From: Siphlonurus alternatus
Lineage: Eukaryota; Arthropoda; Insecta; Ephemeroptera; Siphlonuridae
Assembly (NCBI GenBank): GCA_949825025.1
Contig: OX463778.1
Span: 25,229,551 to 25,293,550, forward strand
Direction of reading: 5' to 3'
Length of the DNA stretch: 64,000 nucleotides
Under the pieces are notes generated by a model. That model saw only the letters and a list, made by a program, of their open reading frames with translations. It searched no databases and was not told the origin of the DNA. Both the position numbers and the translations under genes were made by a program. Shown piece after piece: positions 34,601 through 45,543 of this stretch; positions within the stretch are counted from its first letter, which is position 1; each line of letters opens with the position of its first letter.

Positions 34601-37600
34601 CTTTATTTTTATGTATTTTCTCACCCTGACCTGAATACATGACGGTTTGTTTAATTTCTATTGTAATTGTGTTTTTACTATTATAAAGTTCATCGTCATT
34701 TAATGTTTCTTATATTTAATCATATAATGTTTTCTTAAGAAAACACAATTGAAAGTTAATTCTACTTTGTTTGTGGGTGCTTTCATTTATCTAATTGAAG
34801 CATGGCAAACTTGAACATTTTTTGAGAGTCTGGAATGATTTTTTTTTTTTTTTTTCCCAAAATTGCATATCTGCATCTCGTTTCTTAGTCTCAAGGTTTA
34901 CGTACTACATATTTTTTGAGGAATAAAATAATTAATTAAAAATGTGTTGAAATGGAAGACTTCTGTATTTTTTCTTATTTCACTAACAATTTGATGTTTT
35001 TTTACAGCTCCAACCAACAACAAGCTGTATCTACAATGGCCGTTGTTCCACATCATTCCACCAATCGCATCACCTCTCCTATCAGTCACACGCACTCTAA
35101 CATTAGTGTGAGTAGCCCTCTAACAGAGCCCTCCTACTTTCCTTACCAGCATCTCACTGAATACTTTGCCAAGATGATTGCCGCTGGTGTTATCACTCAT
35201 AATTTACTCAAGCTGTTGCTCTATCCAGAGTATCTTAATCCCCCCAACCCTCTCTTCCCTCCCGCTAAAATGAGGCTGCACAGAAGCGAGATAAAAATAA
35301 CCCCAAGAGAGCAATGTTTTCAGTCCAAATGGGAGGGAACTGTTACTTTAGCTATTGAAATTCCTCCTGAAAATAATTGTAAAAAACATAGAAGTGATAC
35401 ACCAGCTCATTTTGAACAAATACAAAGTCCTTCGTCTAATATGAAAAAATTACAGTGGGTTGTTAACGGTAAAAGTTTAGAACGTAACTCACAAGTGTCT
35501 CAAGTAAAAGTTAAGGTCACTTCATTCATTGATGATGGTCGTAATATTTCTTGTGATACTGGAGAAGGAGAATTAGTATCTGTTTGTGATGTAGGTACTC
35601 AGTGTGATATGGATTTTATTGAGAGAATGAGCCAGCTTGTTGATGAAGAATATGCCTTCCTAGGAAATAGTGAAGAACCTGAGTACTTGCACAATTTCAG
35701 TAGAAATCAGTCTGAAGCTGGAATTTCTCAAGACTCAAATGATGACAGTGATGTTTTATATTTTGCTGGTAATTTGGTTATGCCTACACATGGAAGTGAG
35801 AATGAATGTTCGGATATGTGGGTCAGGATCTGCAACCAGTGTGGCTTGGGAGAAGTCCCGTTGTCCAAGTCTTCTCGGAGAATCTGCGACGATTGTCTTG
35901 CCTCTAGGTGTGAATCAAGAGAACGTTGTGACGGAGGGCCTTGTAACCTGGAACCTGTGACAAGCAGCAATGAAAGAAACTATATCAATTTTCAGAGAAT
36001 AAATCATTGCAGACCGTTCAGTGCCCAGCCATTTACAACATCATTAATGAGCATTCCTGACAATGATAGTTGCTACAGCCTACCTGCACTCTATTCACAT
36101 GATTTAACTATGTGTCGTCAAGAAAACCTTTGTGATTCATCTCTATTGTCTTCTGCTTGTATAGATTTAAGCTCAATTCATGATTTTAATCATAGTATGC
36201 CTTACATTCAAGATGGATCATTTTCTTGTCAACTTGAAAATATATCAGATGCATCGTTTGAAGAATATTTTGCTAAAGCTATTTCTTTACCATCTAATGA
36301 AAATCTAGCTGCTAATGTGCTCTTATGTGATGAGCATTTGCCTCCTCAAGCTACATCTTCAAGTGAGAATGCTGCTGCAAGGAGGAAGAGGTGGCTGCGG
36401 AGTCACGGGAGATGTCGTGATCAGATTTCAAACGCATCACAAACTGAGAGCACAGAAAGAAACCATATTGAAGGAAATAATAGTATTTCTCAAGTTTTGA
36501 GTTCTTTGCCAAAATCTGATGATATTTTACTTGGATCTTGTCAGCAAAGGATAAGGAAATTGTCAGTACAGCACGGTTCAAGTTCAACCACAGAACCATC
36601 TGTATGCTCTCAGAGTTTTGATACACTGCCTCGTCAGCAAACTGTGATATCAGTAGAGAGTAGACTAAAAGAGAATAGCCAAGCCACAGCTGAAAAGAGC
36701 AATGACATTAAAGTAGTGTCAACAGTTAGAACACAACTGAAACCTAGCTATTCACTAGACATACCAAAGAAATCAATCAATCAAAACACTAGAAAAGTTC
36801 TCTCAGAAGGAAAGAGTTTTGTCAATACGGTTCCTTTTAATGCACACAACAATCAAAGTTGTACTGTTGAGAAAAGGCATCCCTTGCTACGGAGCTCCAA
36901 AAGGGTGCAAGACTCGCAGGAGGATGTTCATGACCCTCAGCCCCACCACTTTGTGTCGTGTCTGGTACAGAAGGTGGGGGACGCCCGAGAGCGTCTTCCA
37001 GTGTTAGAAGAGCAGCCTAGACTGGCTGACCGACGTAGCCAACATTCCTCGTCTGATTCTGGACTGGCCATATCCCCCACACCCTACCCCTCGTGTGCGT
37101 GCTCACAAGGTGCCCCTAGCCTTCCTGACCTCAACTCTCACTGTTTTAACTGCTCATCTCGTAGCAAGAGCTGCCTATGCAAGCAACACTGCTCAGACTA
37201 TGATAGTATGAAGAGTGATGTGCCACGCTCTGCTACTGGATATGATTTCTATTCTCTATTAGATGGCAGTGATATTCATCCATTTCCTTCCCCTGATATT
37301 ACACAAAATAATATGCTAACGTCTACTAATGAACCATCAAATTCACCTAGTAATCAACATTTATATGATAACCAATCAGAACCTTTCTATCGTTCTGGGT
37401 TGTATGCTCATTGGTGGCTTAAGGCTAAATTCAAGTTGGATTCTTCATGCCAACGAACAACTTTTCCTGGCCAAGGCAAGAACCTAAACTCATTCTTTAC
37501 TAACATGACTAATAAAAATTTTTGGCATGAATTTTCCAACTCTTTGTTTAGCAGCAAAGTTCTCTTACTAACCAGTCCAAACCACATTCCAATATGAAGA

Positions 37601-40600
37601 CCATGGACTTCAACGGTGACTGAAAAGTCTATTTCTATCATGTACTTTCTGTATAATTTAAGTTAAAGTTTATGTGTGTTTATACAGTTTACAGATAGGC
37701 TGTTGATGTTTCAATAAGATTTAAATGCTTCTTGTTTTGCATGTTCTCAGCATGTTTGTTTTGTACCAGAAAACAATATTGTTACTTACATGCTTTAAAA
37801 ACTTTAAAAATAATATAAAACATAAAACATCAAAATTTAGTTTATTAATTTATTTAGAAATTAATAGATGTATAAATAAAAATAATGTATTGAATTAAAA
37901 TTACAATAAAAGGAATATTGTTGAAACAATTTTATTTATGTAAATTAAATAAATGAAAAAGTAAATCTGTGACTATTTAAAGTTCACTGACAGATATTAA
38001 GAGACTGATCGTCTGTTTTGTTGCAGCCACCACCCCCTGCCGCCTCCCCCCCTCCCCCACGTGCAGTCTCAGTGGGGGCAGCTCCATCCAGCAGGCCGGG
38101 GGTTCAGCCGTCACCACCACCCCATCAACCACCCCCCAAGGTCTCACCCCCTCGCGGCCCCGCCTCCTCTCTGCTGGGGGGCTGGAGTCTCTCGTGTCTG
38201 CGCCCCGCCCCCCCGCTCCGAGCCGGCCTCGCCATCGGAACCCAAGACCCCACCAACCAAACAAGGGGCAGCAGGAAAAAAGGTGAGGGGGTACTTAATT
38301 ATTTTTACAGAGTTTTGGTGATGGGTTATTATTATTATCATTTGTTTGTTTTTGTATAGGTAATGAATTTTCAGAAAAAAGTATGGATATAAAAGATAAT
38401 TTTATCAAAATTCAATTTATCAGTCAAAAATGTATAGTTATGGAGTACAACTAAGATGTGATTCAAACCCACTTTTTATTTTCGTCTTAACATGCACCAA
38501 GGTTGTTAATTTTATTTCATCAAAAATTATTGTAATTTGTCCAGTCTGTGTCATGACATGTATCTTCTTTCATATTTTCTTATGCCCACGTTTTAGCATG
38601 TAAGCCATATAGACCATAGACACAGGATTTTTTATTTTATGCTGCCAGGCAATAACTCTAGATATGGCTTATATAGAGCACCTAGAAACTTTACCTGTCT
38701 TGAGTTGTTGTTTTGTTACATTTTTTATTATTATTATTTAGAAACAGCACTATCCCAGACTTTAAATCGCTTTCAATTTAATATACAACAATAGTGTGAT
38801 CTGCAGAGTCTTTTGTTTTCTCTGACCTGCCATGTGCTGTGTTGCCAGATGAGCGGAGTTTTGAGGAGGACGCCCAGATCCTGGGGGTGATCGAGGCGTA
38901 CTGCCTCAGCTCTAAGACCCGCCACACCCTGAACTCCAGTAAGTAGCTCAGAGTTTGCCTCCGTTAGTTTGGACACAGGACACCAGCAGCTAACATTAGT
39001 ACCACATACTTGTTTGTTTTCTGTTTTTATTTATTTATTTATTTTTTTTTAAATTTTTGTTTTTCTGGCTTGTGTAATTGAATTTCCTAAGAGCAGACTA
39101 AGTCAATTGAAGTAAAAGATGTCATGACTGCAAATGAGGAATAAATTTTTACTATTTATGGATAGTCTTATTAAAAGAAAAGGATTGGAATAACCAGCAA
39201 GGCCTTACCGATCGAAAGAGTCACAGCAGGTGGAAATTCTTGCGGTCACAGAGGTTCACTCGAAAGTTTTTACAGTTTTGAAACGTTTCGCATCGTGGAG
39301 ATGCTTCTTCAGTCACAAGAAGCTTCTTCTTGTGACTGAAGAAGCATCTCCACGATGCGAAACGTTTCAAAAATGTAAAAACTTTCGAGTGAACCTCTGT
39401 GACCGCAAGAATTTCCACCTGCTGTGACTCTTGTGATCGGTAAGGCCTTGCTGGTTATTCCTATCCTTTTCTTTTAATAAGATTATCACAACCTAAATGG
39501 TTTATTTTCCTTAATTTGAATATTTATGGATAGTAAAAAAAAATATTTTCATGAATGGACAAACTGCATGTTTTTTTATTACATATTTGGATAGAGGACC
39601 TTAAGTCATGTATTTTCATTTTTTTTTTAACCCTCAAACACCCTCAAATTTTAGGGGAAATACTTTGTGACATCAGAGTCATGCAAAGTCTTTCCCTATG
39701 CTTGCAGGTTTAAATATCTACATGAATAAAACAACACAGCATTTTGCAGCATAATTTTAACAGTGTTCCCGGGTTTAAAAAAAATAAATAAATTGATAAT
39801 ATTGTACATAAACTAGAGGTGTTCTATCCAAATATGCAATAAAAAAAATAATGCAGCTAGGTTGTATCAGTTACAGTATTAAATTTATTCAGCAAATTTT
39901 ATTATTGATAATATAAGTGCTATCATTAAAGTGCTGTTGTTGAAGAGATTTTTGGTATTATATAATATATTATATTTTTTTATAAAAAAATTATAATTAT
40001 TTTTATTTTTTATTGGCAACATCTGCTGTTTGTTACTAATGCTTGTGTAATTACAGTTTGTGACTTCTTTTATAATCTCTAAAAATACAGCATTATTTAG
40101 TTGCAGGATAAAGGTTAAGTAATCTGTGTTTAAAATATATTCCAAGCTATTTGTTTTACCTATCAAACCAATTTCCTTTTTCATTTACTTATAACTATTA
40201 TAAGTTTTTCTGCAATGCTGATACACTTCACAAATTGGATTGAAGACTAGCCAGATTTATTAACTAATTGTCTTGTAACATGGTATTTTCAGTAACTAAC
40301 ATGTAACATTTCTATATAGTGTATTCCATGCTTGTCAGAGGTGTGTACTAACCTGTGTCACATTACTTGTCTCCTTGGAAACTATGTAAGTACAAAATGT
40401 AACCCTCATCCTTTTTTTTTTTTTTTTAATTATTATTAGTATTTAGTACATCTTCTCATAGAAAAATCTTCAGTTAGGAAAATATTAATGCTTTAGTTAA
40501 GAGTTCCAAGTATATGTGTAATTTGAATTATTTAATATAATGCAAACTAATGATAGCATGTCATGTTATTCTTGGATCAGAGCAATATTACTAGCTTATT

Positions 40601-42834
40601 GTCTTAGAGGCTGCTAGATAGTACAATCAAATAATATATGTTCAATCTTACCTTATTTAAGGTTAGAAAATGCCTTAAAATAGAGCAGGTTTCATTTTTG
40701 GTCTTGTAGGGCTTGAAAATGCCATCAAAACCCTACTCCATAATATAATAATTTTAACTTTCTGTTTTGGTGAGCACTGAGCAACTATGCGTATGCATGC
40801 AAATTTTATGACAAGATGGACATTTTTTAATTGTTTGAGTGTACACAATTTTTATTTATCTTCGATTACTTGTGAGGTCTTTTTAAGTGTAGCTGCAGAG
40901 CTGTTGTGGCAAATATTTCAAAATGATTAAATATATTTATAAATTTTGTATCTCAATTAGCGAGAGCCCCGCAGATCTGTAACCACACCTCAAAAGCTGT
41001 CATTTTATTTATTTATTGTTATTGACTCTTCAAATTATCTATCCCTAAAACGGAAAAATAATAAAAGCTACATACATAGAATTGTTAGAGCAGATTTCTT
41101 TAATAAATCTATTTACTTCTATGATTTAACACAAAATAGAAACCTTTTTTCTTTTTGTAATTAAAGTTCAACACTCTCAGAAATTTTAATTATTTTTTTC
41201 TTTTCTTATTGGTTGTTCTTTGTAGAAATAGTTTGATTGCACTATTTATTTTGTGTTTTTTGTTTTTGTTTTTGTTTTTTTTTCAAATAGTTTGTATATT
41301 TTTCAAACATATCATCACCTCAGAATAAAATTTGGATTGATTTTAATAAATTTTGATGGAGATTTGATGAATTAATGTGTATTCAAATCATCATTAATTT
41401 TTTTATCATCTGACTTATTTTCTGAGGTGAGGACATAGTACATTCTCTAACTATATTTTGTATCTCCGCCCTTTCTCACTCTTGCCCTTGTTCCTTGTTC
41501 AGCCACCCTCTACCTTCCCTACGCCTCAGGCTCTCTCACCACTGATGAAGCTGATGCTGCCGCCGCGATGGCATACTTCCCGGACGGCCTCCGCAGCCCT
41601 GAGGCTCGAAGACGCAGGCACACGATGCAGCCCTGGTGCTGTGGAAGCTTCGGGAAGACACTTCGCAAGGCCCACTTTGACTAGCAGGACGTCATCTTCT
41701 AACCATTTTCAAAATAAACTTTTTAAATAATAATAATTATTTAAAATATTTTATACATTATACATGCTAATAATTATTTACTATTGTTAATTTAATATGC
41801 TGTGTCCTGTGTCATTTTTTTTTTTCGTAATAATATGCTAATTTGGGTTGTGGGGCTAACAAGTTTTATTATTTATGTTGTATTTATATGTTTAAAGGTA
41901 GATCTTTTATTATATGTTATATTTTATTCATATTTCAGGCCTTATTGATAGTCCTCAAGTTTTAATAGCTGAAGATGAGAAAATCATTGTTGAAGAGGAT
42001 ACGACTGGCAGCCAAACTCTTGTTGAAGAAAAGTGAGTATAGTCTTTTTTCTATATTTATATTTATAATTTTATTACCTTTTTCGTTGTTATGAAATGTT
42101 TATAACATATTTGAGCAATCCCCTGCGCCTAGAGTGAATTCACTATCTCATTTGGTCAAAAATATATCTTGATAGCATTACTTAATCATACATACATACA
42201 TACTTACATATCATAACATGACGCCATATCCCTTTACGGGGTAAGCCAGCAGCATTATTACCTCGGCCGTCTACAAATTGCCCTCCAAAGCACTCGATTC
42301 TTGCATACTCCACTTGCTTCAGAAATACTCATAACACTCTTTTGCCTTCTGCACTCTCTATTACACTGTGTACTTTTAACACTTCTGTTCTTCAAACATT
42401 CTGCAATCACATCCAACCAAACCTTTTTAGGTCTACCTAATCCTTTCATGCCTTGTACACTACCTTTAAACACCTGTTTTGCAATTCGTTCATCACCCAT
42501 TCTCTCAACATGTCCAAACCAACGTAGTGTACTTCGTTCATACTTGTCAATTACGCTTTCTTTCACTCCACACTCATTCATCACCCATGTGTTTCTCACT
42601 CTATCCATCCTAGTTTTACCACACATATTCCTTAAAAAACTCATACCAACAGCATTCAACTTACTTCTATGCTTTGTTTGACACACCCATACTTCAGATC
42701 CATACATTAATTAATCAATCACATAATTAACAAGAATAACTACAAAGAGAGTGGTGGTGAGGACGTGACAAAATAAAAATAAAGCAAGATTGGTCGTGGT
42801 TACTAATATGATTAAATACCTCCTCCTCTGACTT

Positions 42835-42921
<87 letters not shown>

Positions 42922-42934
42922 TTCATTTATTCAT

Positions 42935-42985
<51 letters not shown>

Positions 42986-43347
42986 TTATTTAATAATTTA
43001 TTTATTCATGTGAATACAGAAAAAAAACACAGAATTAATATAAGCAGTGTGGAAATTAACTTTCAAAAGAATATTCTAGTATACAAGAAACATATTTAAG
43101 CTATGACAGCAACTCTGATCTGGTCTGCAGGAGCCTGGTAGATACGGTGTACGCCCTGAAGGACCAGGTGAAGGGCCTGGCTTGTCAGCTCTCCAGCATT
43201 GCTACTAGGCTTGACTCCGAGGAAGGTCAGCGGAACGCTCTGCAGGCCGCAGTCAATTCCCTGCTGCAGGTCTCGAGAACTCCAGAGGTCAAGCTCGTTG
43301 ATGCTCCGGACAGTCCCAAGAAAGACACTCCACTGCCGAGCACTTGA
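31665..43347 (+). CDS. ARHGEF7: Rho guanine nucleotide exchange factor 7 / beta-PIX
   Basis: Canonical exons: 31665-31727, 31835-31970, 32058-32265, 32750-32968, 33268-33466, 33765-33986, 34299-34377, 34433-34583, 35008-35107, 38027-38282, 38849-38938, 41939-42032, 43131-43347; ~677 aa. Domains in order: SH3 (residues ~6-62, LCFKKGQVITI, WWEG, GWFPSNYV), which binds PAK in this family; DH (VYRGVVIRDLLESEKAHVAE through the LTYCANHP-like and GLSKPFRRLDKY stretches); PH (RYLVLFPRTLLVLAVSARMS, GKLPLSAIQVTKLED); the vertebrate-conserved WSLSCLRPAPPLR; the GIT-binding segment EEDAQILGVIEAYC; and a C-terminal coiled coil (SLVDTVYALKDQVKGLACQL). There is no N-terminal calponin-homology domain, so it is of the beta-PIX type. 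It activates Rac1/Cdc42 at focal complexes with GIT and PAK. The end (PLPST) lacks the PDZ ligand seen in vertebrates. Intron 7 is only 55 bp. Confidence 0.95.
35008..37597 (+). CDS. beta-PIX read-through terminal exon with novel 862-codon tail
   Basis: The exon begins after a normal acceptor (TTTTACAG ending 35007), and the canonical donor is ATTAGT|GTGAGT at 35107/35108. If that donor is skipped, the frame stays open for 2.5 kb to a TGA at 37595, followed by AATAAA at 37875 and 37905. The isoform would keep SH3-DH-PH but lose the GIT-binding and coiled-coil parts, giving ~1288 aa. The tail is Ser-rich and unrecognised. It holds a CNQC-X14-CDDC pair (from 35831, residue ~701), a second Cys/His cluster (SHCFNCSSRSKSCLCKQHC, ~37138) and DSGLAIS (residue ~1109), resembling a beta-TrCP phosphodegron. 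An 862-codon open frame in AT-rich DNA is unlikely by chance, so I take it as coding. Function is unknown. Confidence 0.8.
37875..37910 (+). terminator. Poly(A) signals for the long beta-PIX isoform
   Basis: Two AATAAA hexamers (37875-37880 and 37905-37910) lie ~280-310 nt after the read-through stop codon, consistent with a composite terminal exon. Confidence 0.6.
39167..39520. mobile_element. ~354-bp palindromic element with 14-bp target duplication, copy 1
   Basis: Inverted arms (AGGTGGAAATTCTTGCGGTC, AGAGGTTCACTCGAAAGTTT and their complements) meet at a short centre near GAAGCTTC, followed by a non-palindromic right tail (TTATCACAACCTAAATGG...AATTTGAA). A 14-bp duplication TATTTATGGATAGT flanks it (39153-39166 and 39521-39534). 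Such a long duplication suggests insertion by target-primed reverse transcription (a LINE- or Penelope-like process), not a cut-and-paste transposase. Copy 2 is at 53434-53800. Confidence 0.8.
41503..41684 (+). CDS. beta-PIX alternative terminal exon
   Basis: The acceptor TTGTTCAG ends at 41502. In the phase left by the GIT-binding exon (38849-38938, one spare base) it reads T-T-L-Y-L-P-Y-A-S-G-S-L-T-T-D-E-A-D-A... to ...PWCCGSFGKTLRKAHFD and TAG at 41682. AATAAA follows at ~41713. It would keep the GIT-binding region but replace the coiled coil. Vertebrate beta-PIX also has alternative C-termini that swap the coiled coil. GC-rich codon use supports it being real. Confidence 0.7.
42186..42707 (-). 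mobile_element. RTE-type LINE, 3' fragment
   Basis: The minus-strand frame 42258-42707 (149 codons) begins M-Y-G-S-E-V-W-V-C and contains LNAVGMSFLRNMCGKTRMDR, STLRWFGHVERM and GLGRPKKVWLDVI, the C-terminal end of RTE-clade reverse transcriptases. It ends in a ~55-bp tail (shared with 24955-25030) and a TATG-type simple repeat at 42186-42212. The catalytic RT domain is missing, so it is dead on arrival. It lies within a beta-PIX intron, antisense to the gene. Confidence 0.85.
42833..42986. repeat. (TTTA)n tetranucleotide array
   Basis: About 38 TTTA units with two or three TTCA variants near 42925-42935, in the last beta-PIX intron. Confidence 0.95.
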
Positions 43348-43720
43348 CGATAATTTATTTGTAAATTCAGTAAATTATATTATATTGTATTTATTATTAT
43401 GAAAATATATTGTAATTGTATTAAATTGTACAGTTTTTTGTTTCTTGGTATTATATATATATAATAACTGCAATATGTACGTACTACAGTATTTCAAAAG
43501 TTATAGCTATATATGTAGTTTACATTGTTGCGGAGTGGAGCATGGCACTCTCATGAATATGCATATACTCTGCCTTGATTCGTCAATGACTTTTTCTACT
43601 TTTGGGTGCCATTGCACACATATAAATATTATAGTGACAAAATTTATCTCTCACTCTATTCACTTTATGGTATCATTAAAAAAATTGTAAAAATTCTTAT
43701 AAAAATTTTATCTATCTGAA

Positions 43721-44094
43721 GGTAGAGATAACGTCGGTCAGCTGTTTTTTTTTAGCTCCATTTGATTAACATGTAAACCTTAGCAAATTTAATTCACAAA
43801 AATTCTGAAATTTTTTTGAGAGGCAGATATTAGTGCCTAAAAGCCATAGAAAAAATTTCAAAACAATTTAACGTGCCGATTTTTGTTTTTTTAATTAATT
43901 TATTTAATTTTCAGCATATAGGGCTTTCCCATGGAGAGACAAAAACTAAAAATTTAATTAAAAAAAAAATCGGCTCGTTAAGCACTAATATCTGCCTCTC
44001 AAAAAAAATTCAGAATTTTTGTGAATTTGCTAAGGTTTACATATATGTTCATCAAATGGAGCTAAAAAAACAGCTGACCGACGTTATCTCTACC
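43721..44094. mobile_element. TTAA-family foldback MITE, copy 2
   Basis: Ends GGTAGAGATAACGTCGGTCA and TGACCGACGTTATCTCTACC. Right flank TTAA (44095-44098), left flank TGAA (one change). The arms pair through CAGCTG, AGCTCCATTTGAT and TTTTTGAGAGGCAGATATTAGTG to a centre with AGCATATAGGGCTTTCCCAT. It shares ends, but only part of the interior, with the other copies. Confidence 0.75.
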
Positions 44095-44564
44095 TTAAGT
44101 TACACAAATTCTTAACTTATATCATGGACTATAATCTTGTAAAAATGATTTAATTTTTGTCTTCTCATTAATTATTTTCTTCTTTGAAGGTCTATTAATT
44201 ACATTACATATATAAATATATTGCACTGTTCCATCAGGATCGAGAGAGCCTTGCAATGTATATCGATGTATATATTTATATAATATATGCATGCTTGTTA
44301 ATTGTAAGTGGACTTGAATGGTAGAGCATATTGATATAATATGGCATATATTTTAATTAAGTTTTGGGGGAGAATAAGAATTTATAATAAACATGCATAT
44401 TTTATATATTATATATATATATATATTAATTTCGCAAAGGAAAGTCGGAAGGAATCATGTTTTCTAGGGCTATATATATATTAATGTTTTCTAATAAATT
44501 AAGATAATATTTTTTTGGTTTCAAGAATGTTTCGTCTCAGAGAATATATTATAATATATATATA

Positions 44565-44712
44565 CAGTGTAAAACAAATCTAAGTTTACGCTTGACATGG
44601 CTAGACTATACGTCTAGACCGACTGGCGCCCCCTATCTTAGCCATGTTATGACTTCCAAGATGGCCGTCGCGCGTAATCAAATCCACACGTAAACTAAGA
44701 TCTGTTATACTG
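44565..44712. mobile_element. Tc1/mariner-type MITE
   Basis: 148 bp with ends CAGTGTAAAACAAATCTAAG and the complementary CTTAGTTTACG-type right end (...AGATCTGTTATACTG), flanked by TA. CAGT termini and a TA target are hallmarks of Tc1/mariner. It has no ORF. Centre includes GGCGCCCCCTAT and AAGATGGCCGTC. Confidence 0.75.
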
Positions 44713-44790
44713 TATATATATAGTTCTCTGGTTTTTGAGTTTCTGGTTTCATCTCAGAGAGTTTACAAGTCTTTCTTTCATCTTTTTTAA

Positions 44791-45140
44791 GGGTAAGGTA
44801 ACGCCACCATCAATGTTAAAAAAAATCCCTCTCACAAAAATTCTGAAAAAAATTTAAAATGTTCTCCTCTACACCCCCTATCAGTAGCTAAAATATCAGG
44901 TATACAAATACGATCTAGTTTTTGAGTTATGAATTTTTAAAGTTGACCAATTTAACATGGGAGTTTCATTTCTCCATGTTAAAGTAGTCAACTTTAAAAA
45001 TTTATAACTCAAAAACTAGATCGTATTTGTATACCTGATATTTTAGGTACTGATAGGGGGTATAGAGGAGAACATTTTAAATTTTTTTCAGAATTTTTGT
45101 GAGAGGGATTTTTTTTAACATTGGTGGCGTTACCTTACCC
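44791..45140. mobile_element. TTAA-family foldback MITE, copy 3
   Basis: 350 bp, perfect TTAA on both sides (44787-44790 and 45141-45144), ends GGGTAAGGTAACGCCACC / GGCGTTACCTTACCC. The arms are near-identical throughout; interior blocks (ATATCAGGTATACAAATACG, CTATCAGTAGC) match copies 1 and 4. Confidence 0.85.
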
Positions 45141-45543
45141 TTAAAATTTAAATTAAAGGCGCCTCTGCCATGAAAAAAAAAAAGTACAAAGGGAAAGCGA
45201 AATAAAAAACATGGCAGCTGACATCACAAGAGAAATCAGCTGTCTTAGAAGTTTCTGACAATATTTTAATAAATAATGCATTTTAATTACGTTTAAGTGC
45301 TTAATTTTTTATTTTATCATGTATATAATTAATAGAGTACTACAAAGAATATAAAAGTGCAAGTGTAACCCTTGTATTTGAATTACACTGTCATGCCAAA
45401 CATAGATTAGTCTTCAAGCTGTTTGGGGTCCACAGAATTAAGCCTGCTTTATAGGCTTTGCGGGAGACCGCTTGTGAAATTAAAAATAATTATAGTTAAG
45501 ATACTTATAAGAGACTTATTGTACCTAAATTAGAAGAGATAAA

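Larger units (their letters stand above)
43348..45543. other. beta-PIX to capping-enzyme spacer
   Basis: No coding exon seen. It contains three inverted-repeat elements (43721-44094, 44565-44712, 44791-45140) within 1.4 kb, plus short TA repeats. The capping-enzyme promoter must lie after 45145; no TATA box stands out, as is usual for a housekeeping gene. Confidence 0.7.

Noticed and set aside
38061..38321. Alternative frame of the Pro-rich beta-PIX exon
   Set aside because: The frame containing WSLSCLRPAPPLR is the conserved one and fits the phases of both neighbours.
39221..39427. Matching 65-codon ORFs on both strands
   Set aside because: They are the two arms of the palindromic element read in opposite directions.
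42301..42681. 126-codon + strand ORF
   Set aside because: Antisense shadow of the RTE reverse-transcriptase fragment.
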